Origin: Diphasiastrum complanatum
Taxonomy: Eukaryota; Streptophyta; Lycopodiopsida; Lycopodiales; Lycopodiaceae
Length of the DNA: 64,000 bases
Assembly: GCA_029204225.1 (NCBI GenBank)
Contig: CM055106.1
Coordinates: 40,442,368 to 40,506,367 of the forward strand
Direction of reading: 5' to 3'
This document shows positions 22,203 through 32,345 of this stretch, in pieces (the stretch's first letter is position 1; the number at the start of each line of letters is the position of its first letter). The position numbers and the translations under genes were made by a program. The notes under the pieces are model-generated. The model worked only from the letters and a program-made list of their open reading frames with translations. It was not told the DNA's origin and did not search any database.

Positions 22203-25200
22203 ATGGGATCAGTGGGAGCCTACCTTCTAGAAGCTAGTGAGAGGTTAAATTCTACCAATTATGCTATTTGGAAAGTGAGGATGGAGTCACTAATGGTGCT
22301 CCAGGATCTTTATGAGTTTCTAATAGATGATGAAGATGAACCTCTAGGTGCACAAGAATTAGTGAGATACAAGAAGAGGTCTAGGCTTGCACTTCACTGT
22401 ATTAAGATGAATGTAAGCAATGATCTTTTAAGGGAAGTATCATCATGTAAGAGTGCTAAAGAGGCTTGGGAATCTTTAAAATCTATCTATGAGTCTAGTA
22501 ACACTTCGAGGGTTCTCATGCTTAGGAACCAGATTCTACAAAGCATGAAGAGGAGTGATGAGAATGCACAAGATTATGTGCTAAGAATCAAGTCTCTTAA
22601 TAGGGAGTTAGCTTCCATTGGAGAGAAGATTCAAGATAGTGAGCTTGTTAAGATTGTCCTAAATGGTCTAGGGAGTGGCTTTACAAATTTGGTCCAAAGC
22701 TTTGCAATCCAAGACACTTTGCCTACTATAGAAAAGCTACACAGTGTATTAGTAGCTGAAGAGTGTAGGATGTTGCATACCAATGCAAGAATGAATGCTA
22801 TTTCTCTGCAGGATGGTGATGAGAAAGCAAATTTCTCATTTAAAAGCAAGAAGAAGACCAATGGCAAGAAGAAGCACTTCAAGGAGACCAAGGAGGAGGA
22901 TGAGGCTTCAAGCTCAAAGGGCAAGATCAAAGACAAGTCCAAGTACAAATGTTTTTTCTGTGGAAAGAAAGGACATTTTGCATCAGAATGTCTCAAGAAG
23001 AAGAAGGCACAAGAGAGCAAACAAAGCAACATTGCACATCAGGAGGAAGAGGAGGATGAAGAGTCATCCTTGATGGTTTCCAACAAACCACCATCATCCA
23101 AGAGCAACACCAATGATTCTTGGTGGATTGATAGTGGGGCAAGTTCCCACATGACATATCAAAAGGACATATTCTCCACCTTACTTTCTTACAATGACTT
23201 ACATAGATCAATCTATACTGCAAGTAGTGAAGAATGTAAGATAAGTGGAATAGGAACAATTCCCTTGTATGTGGGATCATCCAAAAGGATGAATCTAGAT
23301 AATGTTCTTTATGTTCCTAAGTTAACCAAGAATTTGCTTAGTGTTGGCCAATTAATGGATAATGGCCTAGATGTACAATTTAAGCATGGAGTTTGTTCCA
23401 TCCTTAGAAATGATGAATGTATAGCCAAAGGCTTTAAGCAAGGTAGATTGTTTAAGCTTGATGCTAATATTGCAGTGGAGAGTGTTAACTTGGCAAAGGT
23501 GGAGCTATCAAAGGTGGAACTGTGGCACAAAAGGTTGGGCCACCCCAACTACAAAGCCATGGAATCTATGACTACAAAGGAGCTTGCAGTTGGACTCCCC
23601 AAGCATTTGTCAAAGTGTGGGAAGAGATGTGAAGCATGCAGCCTCTCAAAGGCTCACAAGCTACCCTTCTCAAGATCTACATCAAGATCAAACTTTCCTC
23701 TTGAACTCATCCATTCGGATGTTCATAGTTTTTCACATGAGTCTAATGGTGGTTTCAAGTACTATGTAATCTTCATTGATGACTATTCTAGATTTTGTTG
23801 GATGTACCTCTTGTCTAGCAAATCAATGGTGTTTGATTCTTTTGTAAAGTTCAAGACTTTGGTAGAAAATCAACCTAGTACCAAGATTAAGGTATTAAGG
23901 AGTGATAATGGAGGTGAATATGTCTCCAATAAGTTGATTGACTTTTGTATTTCTAATGGCATAAAGAGGGAGTTGTCATGTCCATACACCCCTCAACAAA
24001 ATGGAGTGAGTGAGAGAAGAAATAGATCTCTTTGTGAGTGTGCTAAGGCCTTAAGGCTAGATGCTTCTCTATCCAAACCATTTTGGGGTGAAGCAATAAC
24101 TTGTGCTAACTATTTGTGCAATAGATTGCCAAACCAAGCCATTGGAGGAATCACACCATTTGAAGTTATATTTGGAGAGAAGCCCAATCTCAAAGATCTC
24201 AAAGTTTTTGGATCCACTTGCTATGTACACCAATCCTTGGATAAGAGAAGGAAGGATGATGCAACATCCATCAAAGGCATCTTTGTTGGATATGGTGAGA
24301 ATAGCAAAGGTTATAGAGTCTTCAATCCCATCACTAGCAAGGTGATAGTGAGTAGGGATGTTATTTTTTATGAAGGACATGCTTGTGATTTGGATGATAA
24401 TGCTACTAATCATCTTGATGCCAAGGATCATGCTAGGATGGAGGAGGAGCTTCCAAGTGAAGAAGAACTTGAGGATCCACCTCAAGATGCAAAAACTCCA
24501 AGAACTCCAAGAAGATCTACAAGGGCAAGATCCGAGCCATTGAGGCTCACCTATGATGGTCAAGGTGATCAAAGGGAAGGCTCATCATCTTTCACATGTT
24601 ACACCTTTCTTACTTCAATGTTAGATGAGCCAACATGCTATGAAGATGCTTGTAAGTCTAAAAGTTGGATGGATGCTATGCAAGTAGAGTATGATGCTCT
24701 TATTGAGAATCATACTTGGGATCTTGTGGATCTTCCTCAAGGGAAGAAACCTCTTGATTGCAAGTGGGTGTTTAGATTGAAGTATAATCAAGATGGATCA
24801 ATAAGCAAGCATAAAGCTAGGCTTGTTGCCAAAGGTTTTTTACAAACCAAAGGCATTGACTATGATGAGACTTTTGCTCCTGTGGCTATGCTTGTTACTA
24901 TCAGGTTGATCATTAGTCTTGCTACAACCTTCAATTGGGAGCTATTCCAACTTGACTTCACAAATGCATTCCTCAATGGTTATTTGGAGGAAGAGATCTA
25001 CATGAGGCAACCCGAGGGCTTCATCAAGGCAAAGCATGAAGGAAAGGTGTGTTTTTTGAAGAAGAGCCTTTATGGGCTCAAGCAAGCACCTAGAGCATGG
25101 TACTCTAGGCTAAACTCTTTTCTCATTTCCATCAATTTTGTAATGAGTGCCTATGATCCATCATTGTATATAAGTTTTCATAATGGCATGATCATTATTC

Positions 25201-26051
25201 TTTTTTTGTATGTAGATGACATTATCTTGAGTGGTAATGATCTAGATGGAATTAGAAATGTAAAAATTGCTTTAGCAAAAGAGTTTAAGATGGTAGATCT
25301 CGGCCTATTGAGCTTCATTCTTGGAATAGAGGTTATTAGAGGATGTGATTTTAGCTTCATTTGTCAATCTAAATATGCTACATCCATCCTAGATAGATTT
25401 GGAATGAAGAATTGTAAAGGCATTGAGACACCAATGGAGCAACATGTAAAAGCATCTATTGGTTGTGATGAAGCATCCTTTGAGGACATCACATTATATA
25501 GAAGGCTTATTGGCTCCTTGATCTATTTAACTATAACTAGACCTGATCTTAGTTATAGTGTTGGAAAGTTAAGCCAATTCATGCAAAGTCCTCTAGTTTC
25601 ACATTGGAAGATGGCCAAAAGAGTTCTTAGATACATTTCATTCACTAAAAATTTTGGTATTTTGTATAGAGGAACTAATCTTGGCTTAAGAGCCTATAGT
25701 GACTCGGATTTTGCAGGTGACAAAGTGGATAGAAGACCAACAAGTGCCTTTGCCACCTTTCTATGTGATGGAGTAGTATCATGGCTTTCCAAAAAGCAAG
25801 ATACCATCTCCCTATCTTCCACAGAATCCGAATACAAGGCCTTGACATCAACATGCAAGGAGGTCTTGTGGCTCAAAAGGCTATTGGTGGAGCTTCATGT
25901 CATGGAGGATGAGATCCCTATCATCTATTGTGACAACCAATCAGCCCAATCACTTGCAACTAATCCTACATTCCATGCAAGGAGCAAACACATCAAAATT
26001 GCTCATCATTTCGTCCGGGCTAAAAGAAATGTTGAAATTTCACATTTCTAG
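22203..26051 (+). CDS. Copia B gag-pol polyprotein, nearly complete
   Basis: One open frame of 1282 codons from MGSVGAYLLEASERLN. Gag covers about 1-240, then a zinc knuckle CFFCGKKGHFASEC at 250-263. The protease motif DSG is at 310-312 and GAG-preintegrase LWHKRLGH at about 440. The integrase core carries D506, D568 and E604, with 35 residues between the last two (DD35E spacing). RT includes [13 protein letters not shown] and FQLDFTNAFLNGYLEEE, with YVDD at 1003-1006. RNase H has SDSDFAGD with D1167, E1208 and D1244. All key catalytic residues are present. Copia Pol normally continues after HHFVR with a block such as G.I.L.YV.....ADI.TK. Here it stops after HHFVRAK plus eight residues because another LTR begins at 26030. 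So the product would lack the last Pol segment and the element lacks its PPT and 3' LTR. Confidence 0.95.
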   Translation: MGSVGAYLLEASERLNSTNYAIWKVRMESLMVLQDLYEFLIDDEDEPLGAQELVRYKKRSRLALHCIKMNVSNDLLREVSSCKSAKEAWESLKSIYESSNTSRVLMLRNQILQSMKRSDENAQDYVLRIKSLNRELASIGEKIQDSELVKIVLNGLGSGFTNLVQSFAIQDTLPTIEKLHSVLVAEECRMLHTNARMNAISLQDGDEKANFSFKSKKKTNGKKKHFKETKEEDEASSSKGKIKDKSKYKCFFCGKKGHFASECLKKKKAQESKQSNIAHQEEEEDEESSLMVSNKPPSSKSNTNDSWWIDSGASSHMTYQKDIFSTLLSYNDLHRSIYTASSEECKISGIGTIPLYVGSSKRMNLDNVLYVPKLTKNLLSVGQLMDNGLDVQFKHGVCSILRNDECIAKGFKQGRLFKLDANIAVESVNLAKVELSKVELWHKRLGHPNYKAMESMTTKELAVGLPKHLSKCGKRCEACSLSKAHKLPFSRSTSRSNFPLELIHSDVHSFSHESNGGFKYYVIFIDDYSRFCWMYLLSSKSMVFDSFVKFKTLVENQPSTKIKVLRSDNGGEYVSNKLIDFCISNGIKRELSCPYTPQQNGVSERRNRSLCECAKALRLDASLSKPFWGEAITCANYLCNRLPNQAIGGITPFEVIFGEKPNLKDLKVFGSTCYVHQSLDKRRKDDATSIKGIFVGYGENSKGYRVFNPITSKVIVSRDVIFYEGHACDLDDNATNHLDAKDHARMEEELPSEEELEDPPQDAKTPRTPRRSTRARSEPLRLTYDGQGDQREGSSSFTCYTFLTSMLDEPTCYEDACKSKSWMDAMQVEYDALIENHTWDLVDLPQGKKPLDCKWVFRLKYNQDGSISKHKARLVAKGFLQTKGIDYDETFAPVAMLVTIRLIISLATTFNWELFQLDFTNAFLNGYLEEEIYMRQPEGFIKAKHEGKVCFLKKSLYGLKQAPRAWYSRLNSFLISINFVMSAYDPSLYISFHNGMIIILFLYVDDIILSGNDLDGIRNVKIALAKEFKMVDLGLLSFILGIEVIRGCDFSFICQSKYATSILDRFGMKNCKGIETPMEQHVKASIGCDEASFEDITLYRRLIGSLIYLTITRPDLSYSVGKLSQFMQSPLVSHWKMAKRVLRYISFTKNFGILYRGTNLGLRAYSDSDFAGDKVDRRPTSAFATFLCDGVVSWLSKKQDTISLSSTESEYKALTSTCKEVLWLKRLLVELHVMEDEIPIIYCDNQSAQSLATNPTFHARSKHIKIAHHFVRAKRNVEISHF

Positions 26052-26361
26052 CTTGACTAGTTTTGATGTATTATGTGTAAATCCACTTGTATGTGATGAT
26101 GTGGCATTGGCCACATGGATAGATGTTTAGAAAAAGTTCACAATGTTCATATTTCTCATTTGAGGTCTTTTAGCATCATTTCATGTGAGAAAAAAAGGCC
26201 ATTTTAGCCTAGGGCAAAGAATAGCAATTTTTGCCTATTGATGGATCTCAAGATCATGAGGTCAATTCTAGGGTTGATGACCTATTTCAGGGTATTTTCT
26301 AAAGGGTTCGGTCACATATGGTTGATAGATAAGCCTAAACCCTAGATCTAAAAAGGACTTG

Positions 26362-26402
<41 letters not shown>

Positions 26403-26750
26403 ATATCATTGTTAATCTTGTGAAATTGATGATGAGAAATCAAGATTTTCCACTTCCATCAAGATTGTCTTTGAGTGGCGAGTTAAAGCTACCATATGTG
26501 ACTAATCTTATGCATTAATTACATCGTTTGCAAGGTACTAGAGTTGATTACAAGTCCAGTATGTTTGATGCACTTTTCTTTTGAATGTTTAATCAAATCT
26601 ATGTGTCTTTTGTGGAGTTAAATGCCAAATTAGCTAGTTTTGGTAACTACTCTTGATTATAGCTCATAGTTTGGATCTAGATCTCTAATTTGTGCATCCT
26701 CCATCAGTTTTAGGATTAATTGGGATTAAATTTGCTATAAAATTTTGTCA
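26030..26750 (+). repeat. LTR, TGTTAA family (about 721 bp)
   Basis: Starts TGTTGAAATTTCACATTTCTAG and resembles the LTR starts at 29816 (inverted), 47012 and 51489. The last part (CCATCAG, GATTAAATTTGCT, TTTTGTCA) aligns with the end of the 51489-52187 LTR. The following bases AGTATCATGTAC could be a decayed tRNA-Met PBS. The first 22 bases serve as the last codons of the B frame. Flanks (AGAAA and AGTAT) do not form a target-site duplication, so B may have been truncated by recombination and not by simple insertion. Confidence 0.55.
26361..26400 (+). repeat. (GT)n microsatellite
   Basis: About 20 GT units with one GC interruption, inside the TGTTAA-family LTR. Confidence 0.95.
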
Positions 26751-27446
26751 AGTATCATGTACAAATCATATGAATAGCGAACACAAAACAATAGTGAATG
26801 CAACATCATACTCAAAACTAACTTTGAGTAATTGATCAACTCTATCTGATATACTTCCGCTAATTAGCAATAGGCACTAATAAAATACACATAGAAGTTT
26901 AGCAAGAATACCAAACTAGAAAATGATCAACTATTTATACTAGCGAGGAATGTTGTTTAGGCTTATCCAAAATGACAACTAGGGTAGCTATTTGGTCATA
27001 GACCACAATTGGCACTTAGCCATAATAAGTTGTCACTTATCCAAGTTGCATGATCATTGCTTGTTAAAAATAGTCAAAACAAGTTGTTAGCTTCAAAAAA
27101 AGTGGTAACAATTAACATTCAATAGTTTGAACACCTTTGATAGTCTCTATCATTGTTGAATCCAATTGTTAACCATTCCCGTGTATTCCTGTAGACTGTG
27201 TGAAAACATAAGTAAAACTGCAGAAACTAGATAATTGAATGGATGTAGATTAATGATCGACTATGAGGATGATAATCCAACAATTGAAGGTTTGCGGAGG
27301 TAACATTGCTAAAATTTGACAATCATTTTACCCATCAACAAAGACAATTTTGAATATGTTTGAAGGGCCTAAAATTTTCTTGAATATTAGTACCATGGGT
27401 AAAATCTCATCAAAAACATCATTCTAATTGGCAACTTGAACCATCA
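26751..27446. other. No recognisable gene
   Basis: AT-rich DNA between the LTR and the first recognisable codons of element C. It may be decayed leader or pol sequence, but I see no conserved block. Confidence 0.4.
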
Positions 27447-27678
27447 TATGAGTAGCAAAGATGGTGACAATAAGAATCATAATCTCTCTTGCCTTATTTT
27501 TTAAGTGGAAACTGTTTCAACTTGATGTCTCCAACGCTTTTTTGAATGGCTATTTTGAGGAGGAGATATACATGGAACAGCCTCAAGGATTTATCTAGGA
27601 TAAATCTAAGGTGTGTTTGCTATTTAGAAGTCTTTATGGCTTGAAGCAAGCACCTAGATCATGGTATTCAAGACTCAA

Positions 27679-28055
27679 CATTAGAGGAGTTTTGAGTTCC
27701 AAAAAGACCCTTTAAGAATTCATGCAAGATGTCTTTTTTATTATTAAAATATTATAACACTAATACTTTTGACTTGCCATAACTTTTTAATCGTAGCTCA
27801 GAAGTATATTATATAACATATCATTGAAAGCCCTTGTCGAGCACTTTTCAATGCACCAAACTCCGCTAAATTTGGATTTACCACTAAAACGTTATGCCAT
27901 TTTTAGTATGGAATCAAAATGTGGACTCAAAAAGTTACGTTACGTAGATTTCAAATTTGAGTGTTTTGATTGGTCCATGTGTAAGAAAAATTTGTGAAAA
28001 AGTATAAAAAGAATCTTTACAAAGGGTCTTTTTTGGATTTAGAACTCCTCTAATG
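27679..28055. mobile_element. MITE-like element with about 40-bp terminal inverted repeats
   Basis: A 377-base, AT-rich, non-coding insert. The left end CATTAGAGGAGTT, followed by AGTTCCAAAAAAGACCCTT with small changes, is repeated in inverted form at the right end (AAAGGGTCTTTTTTGGATTT, then AACTCCTCTAATG). The host RT codons resume on the other side (RLN before, LGFVLSDYDPS after), which independently defines the insert. The target-site duplication is unclear (CAA on both sides at best), so the superfamily (Harbinger, CACTA, Mutator or other) stays open. Confidence 0.8.
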
Positions 28056-28158
28056 CAACTTTCTACTTTCATTAGGATTTGTGCTTAGTGACTATGATCC
28101 TTCTATGTACTTAAAGTTTGATGGTAGTAATATTGTCATTCTTCTAATCTATGTAGAT

Positions 28159-28849
28159 TGTGAAAAGTACAGTACTAAGGACCATAAATGGATCTTTGAA
28201 TGATCCACAAGGTGATTGTATGCTTGTTAAACAATCTATCAAAAACTAGTCATCAGAAAACAAGATCTAGTTTAGCAGCTTGATAGGAAACAAGTAGAGA
28301 AAATCAAAGCATTGATCAATTAGTATAATCCAACTCCACACGTGTGGAAATAAGGCTGTAGTACGGCCTGTAGACAGTGTTTACAAAGTGCCAAAGCTGG
28401 GTTTCATTGGAAAAATAGAGTAATCACCATACAATGAGAGGAAACTCGAGTTTCTCCTTGAGGCTCCAAAAAGTTTCTATCTTCTCACTATGGAGAATGG
28501 GAATACATAGTAAAACACACTTCCTTTGCAAAGTTAGGTGAAAATCCAGCATGTAATAAGGAAGTAGACTCCACTTTCTTGCCCTAATGTAAAAACCCTA
28601 GCCTAGATCCAAGAGTCATGCTTGGTAGGTGCATGGTAGGTACAAATCTCATCATAAATCATGGTCTAGATCCTACAAAGTAGGAATCACTTCCAAATAG
28701 ACACAACCACTCCTCTTGACTCATGGTAACCTACTTTAAGTGTGTATGTACAAGTGGCACTTTGGCCATTCAAGTAACCAACAAACAATATTGACAAAAT
28801 GTACAATATTCTACATGGCTAGATTTGCCAATGTAGGCAATTTTTCACA
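28159..28849 (-). mobile_element. Solo LTR of the B (TGTG) family, 691 bp, nested in copia C
   Basis: It runs from TGTGAAAAGTAC to GCAATTTTTCACA and is the inverted counterpart of the B 5' LTR, with the same length and near identity. It is flanked by a perfect 5-base target-site duplication, TAGAT (28154-28158 and 28850-28854). Removing it and one TAGAT restores an open copia RT frame across YVDD. It carries CCACACGTGTGG at 28336-28347. It is a textbook solo LTR from LTR-LTR recombination. Confidence 0.95.
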
Positions 28850-29136
28850 TAGATGACATTATTCTTAGTGGAAATCGTTTGATGCTAGTTCAAGAAACCA
28901 AAGATGCATTAGGGAAAGAATTTAAAATGCAAGATCTAGGAGAGATTCATTACATTTTGGGCCTTGAGATTGATTTTCATGATGAGTATGCTTTTATTTG
29001 TCAATCTAGATATGTCTTTTCTATGTTGAGAAAATTCAATATGCAAAATTGTAAAGGCATAGATACTCCCATGGAGCAACATGTGAAAGATCCTATTAAA
29101 GGTGATGAAAGATCCTTCGAGGACATCACACTTTAT

Positions 29137-29816
29137 TGTAAAAATTACAGCAAATAAGGATCCTAAAACACTTGAAATGATGAGGGAAACAATAGATTAT
29201 GATTTCATAAGATTAGCACAAGTTGAACCATCAAAATCCATCAAAAATCTATGCTTGAACCTCACTAAATGGCCCAAATCCTTGAAGAAGACTTCACACG
29301 TGTGAAAGTACGGCCTCCCACAGTCTGAGTACTGTACACCAGACCTACATTCAATCCTATAATCATTAGTAATCACAAGTACTCAAACAATTATGAACAT
29401 AGAGAGCAATTGCACCATTATGAGAGAAAAAACATGAAATTACTTGATTGATTTTGGTGAGATATCATCACCTATATATACATGATCCATCACGGTTTTG
29501 GACAGGTATGAGTAGCCCTAAACCTATCCCTAATGCTAATTTTAGTGGATCTTTCATCCCTACCAAGTTAGGGTTGGAATCTTGGAGATCCCTCAACAAT
29601 GCAAAAATTACCAAAAATAGCTCCTATTTTTTCTCCCTTGTATCTAAGCATAATTTGGACTCATTCCAAAGGTTCTAACACTTGTCTACTTGAGAACATC
29701 CTTATGAATGGAATCCTATGCTATTTGGCACGTGTGACAAGCCACATCATGACCATCTAACTATTTACAAGTCATATGACCAAAACTAGTCAAGCTAGAA
29801 TTGTGAATTTTTAACA
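29137..29816 (-). mobile_element. Solo LTR of the TGTTAA family, about 680 bp, nested in copia C
   Basis: The inverted LTR runs from TGTAAAAATTACAG on the left to GTGAATTTTTAACA on the right. Read in reverse it starts TGTTAAAAATTCACAATTCTAG, like the LTR at 26030. TTAT flanks both sides (a 4-base match, 5 with one mismatch), and the copia C frame resumes after it. It contains the palindrome TTCACACGTGTGAA at 29293-29306, and a TATATATA stretch near 29474. Confidence 0.8.
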
Positions 29817-30500
29817 TTATAGGAGTCTTATAGGCTCTTTAATTTAGCTTACTATCACTAGACCCAATTTGAGCTATTGTGTGCACAAATTGAGTCAATT
29901 TATGCAAGATCCCAAGATCCAACATTGGAAAATGGCCAAGAGAGTTCTAAGATATGTATCTTCTACTCAAGATTATGGTTTATTGTACAAGAATGAAGAT
30001 CTAACCATTGTTGGCTATTCGGATTCCGATTTTGCAAGTGATAAAATGGATCGAAAGTCCATTAATGCACATACTATCTTTCTTGGAGGCAATCTTGTAT
30101 CTTGGCTTTCAAAGAAACAAGATACCATATCTCTATCATCTTGTGAGGCCGAGTACAAAGCACTCACTACAACAACTAAAGAGGTGCTTTGGATCAAGAG
30201 GTTAATCATGGAGCTAAAGTGCATCAAAGAGGATGATCTTCCCTTGATCAAATGTGACAACATATCAGCACAAGCTCTTGCAAACAATCCTATTTTTCAT
30301 GCAAGAAGCAAGCATATAGAAGTGGCACACCATTTTGTAAGGGAAAAGCTCATTGGAGGTGAAATCAACTTAGAACATGTCGACACATCGTCGTGTATTG
30401 CTGATCTTCTCACAAAGCCACTTTGCAAAAGTGCCTTCTCAAAGCATAGGTCTAATCTTGGTCTTATCTCAAGATAATGCTTTATCCACATTAGATACAT

Positions 30501-30512
30501 TTTTAGGAGGAG
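30501..30512 (+). other. Polypurine tract of copia C
   Basis: TTTTAGGAGGAG directly before the 3' LTR start TGTCAAAA. It is the site that primes plus-strand synthesis in LTR retrotransposons. The same kind of tract precedes the LTRs at 51489 and 61477. Confidence 0.8.
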
Positions 30513-31127
30513 TGTCAAAATATTGAAAAATCTATCTAATGATGTGAGTAGGGGTCCTAAAAATGCCAAAGATGAATTGAGCTCTTTTGGCTTAGTAAAG
30601 ACCCATCTTAGAATAAAATATTCAAGGTAGGTAGAAGTAGAAACTCGAGCTACCATAGGAATTGCCATTTGTACTTTACATGCCACATTTAATGCATGAA
30701 AAGACTAGGTGGCACAATTAGACATAGTGAGGTGGCTTGGATAAGTCTAGATAGCTTGAGAGGTGGATTCACAACTCCAATTCAACTCAAAGTAGGAGAA
30801 GAGTTCATGGATTTATATATATGTGATGTACTCTCATTGAGAAAATGATGAAATTTGTGTGTAATGCAAATTTGGAGACAGGCTCTTTGTGTCCTCTCTC
30901 TCTCTCCACGAGTTTTGTACTTCCTATTTTCTCTCTCTGGCCGAGTAGAGGCATTTATGATGCTTTGTCTTATGTTTTGTTGATAGATCTTGCTTGTAAC
31001 ACAATAATATTTCTTGTATGATCAGCTTTCCTATTGACAACCAATGCTAGTCTGATCTTTATGGTATTATTGAGCTTAGGAGATCAAAAGTACATGTGTA
31101 GGGCGTCCCACACGTGTGAATTCAGCA
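30513..31127 (+). repeat. 3' LTR of copia C, right end tentative
   Basis: Starts TGTCAAAATATTG after the polypurine tract. A TATA-like TTTATATATATG lies near 30813, and a CT-rich stretch near 30893. The palindrome CCACACGTGTGAA at 31108-31120 is followed by TTCAGCA. In the related E LTR the same palindrome sits about 20-30 bases from the LTR end, so I place the end at about 31127. No 5' LTR is available to confirm this. Confidence 0.55.
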
Positions 31128-32039
31128 ACCAGTGGTGTAGCAGCGAATCTACAGGTGGCACAGGTGTTGGTACGACAGGATACCACTTATGGGTAGTGTT
31201 AGCCGAATTTTTGATGACATAATTCAGACTAAAAATGAGCTATTTGAAGTTTGATTCTTGTAAGAGGTTTCATAATGGTTATTTACTATTTTTAGTAAGT
31301 AAATTGACACGACACTAGCAATATTGTTATATTCGGACATGATGCCAGTTTTACTCTATAAAGTTTAGAGATGATATCCACAGTAATAAGTGCCTTCAAA
31401 TTGGCATAATTAACGTTAATTAGAATTTACAGTTTTTTCAGCATTGCCGAGACTGCAATATTACAATGTACTAATTTTATTGCCGTTAATAAAAAATGCC
31501 CAGATAATTTCAGGTACTGTCTTAAAGTTCAAGGGGGTGTCCTAAGGTTAAGGGTTTGAAGACACGTTCAGTTGCGGTTTTTAATGAAGAGCAATTCAAA
31601 ATTGCTAATCTGAAGTACTAAACTGATTTTCAAATTGGAATCGATGAGTTAATGATGGAAATCTTTTATCGAATTTGGAAGTCTGGTCATCAGACAATAT
31701 GCTTGATGGAGATTATGTTTTCATTTGTGAAGTTCCAGATGGAAGCAAGGGTTTTGTTCATTAATGATTATCTGAGTTCAATTGAAAACAACAATCGAGG
31801 TTGTAAAGGCTTAAGACAGGGTATGGGGAATGAGAATGGATGTCAATTCAATTTATGAAGGCATAAACTGTTCAATTACCTGAATCTTGGAAGTCACGAA
31901 TATGAGACTAAAAAATGGTTTTTGGAGGCCAACAATATGTAAAGAGCCCTCTTTGTCAAAATGAAAGCTGAAATGATTTTCAAGAAGAGATAGTACCCTT
32001 CACTGAAAGTTGGTTGTGGAAAGGAGGTCATGCGTCTGA

Positions 32040-32345
32040 AGGAAGAAGAGGAGTGAGAGAGAGGGAAAGTGTGTCCAGTTTCATGAGGAGAGTTTAGAGA
32101 ACTGAGAGCAAAAGCTTCCTTTCCCTCTCTGTCATCACTAGTCCACAAAGAAGTTTCCCCACAACTACATCTGATGATTGATATAAGTACAGTGATTGTG
32201 CTCATGAGGAATCAATTGAGAGAATTCATGCATACTTGCTATTGAAATGTGTCCAATTTGATAAGGAAAGTTTAGAAAACAGAGAGCAAAAGCTTTCTTT
32301 CCCTCTCTTTCATTGTTGGTCCATAGAGAGAGTTTTCCCTGTTGT
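32040..32345 (+). repeat. Degenerate tandem duplication, spacing about 185 bp
   Basis: GTGTCCAGTTTCATGAGGAG to TTTCCCTCTCTGTCAT near 32069-32135 recurs as GTGTCCAATTTGATAAGGA to TTTCCCTCTCTTTCAT near 32250-32315. Each copy is followed by a GTCCA.A motif. Both copies keep an open minus frame with similar products (TSDDREGKEAFAL and TNNEREGKKAFAL), which may be due only to duplication. Confidence 0.7.

Larger units (their letters stand above)
27447..30475 (+). pseudogene. Copia C pol (RT and RNase H), split by three insertions
   Basis: Four segments make one RT-RNase H region. 27447-27678 has MVTIRI, FQLDVSNAFLNGYFEEEIYM and YGLKQAPRSWYSRLN. 28056-28158 has GFVLSDYDPSMYLKF and LLIYVD. 28855-29136 has DIILSGN, KEFKMQDLGEIHYILGLEI and RSFEDIT. 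29817-30475 has LSYCVHKLSQFMQDPKI, SDSDFASDKMD, SSCEAEYKALTTTTKE and the full C-terminal end (HARSKHIEVAHHFVREKLIG, SSCIADLLTKPL). Interruptions are a MITE-like element at 27679, a solo LTR at 28159 within the YVDD motif, and another solo LTR at 29137. A stop also lies near 27597. Gag, protease and integrase are missing. It belongs to the same subfamily as E. Confidence 0.9.

Noticed and set aside
22631-23280. Minus-strand frames opposite B gag
   Set aside because: Antisense shadows of a well-supported gag-pol frame.
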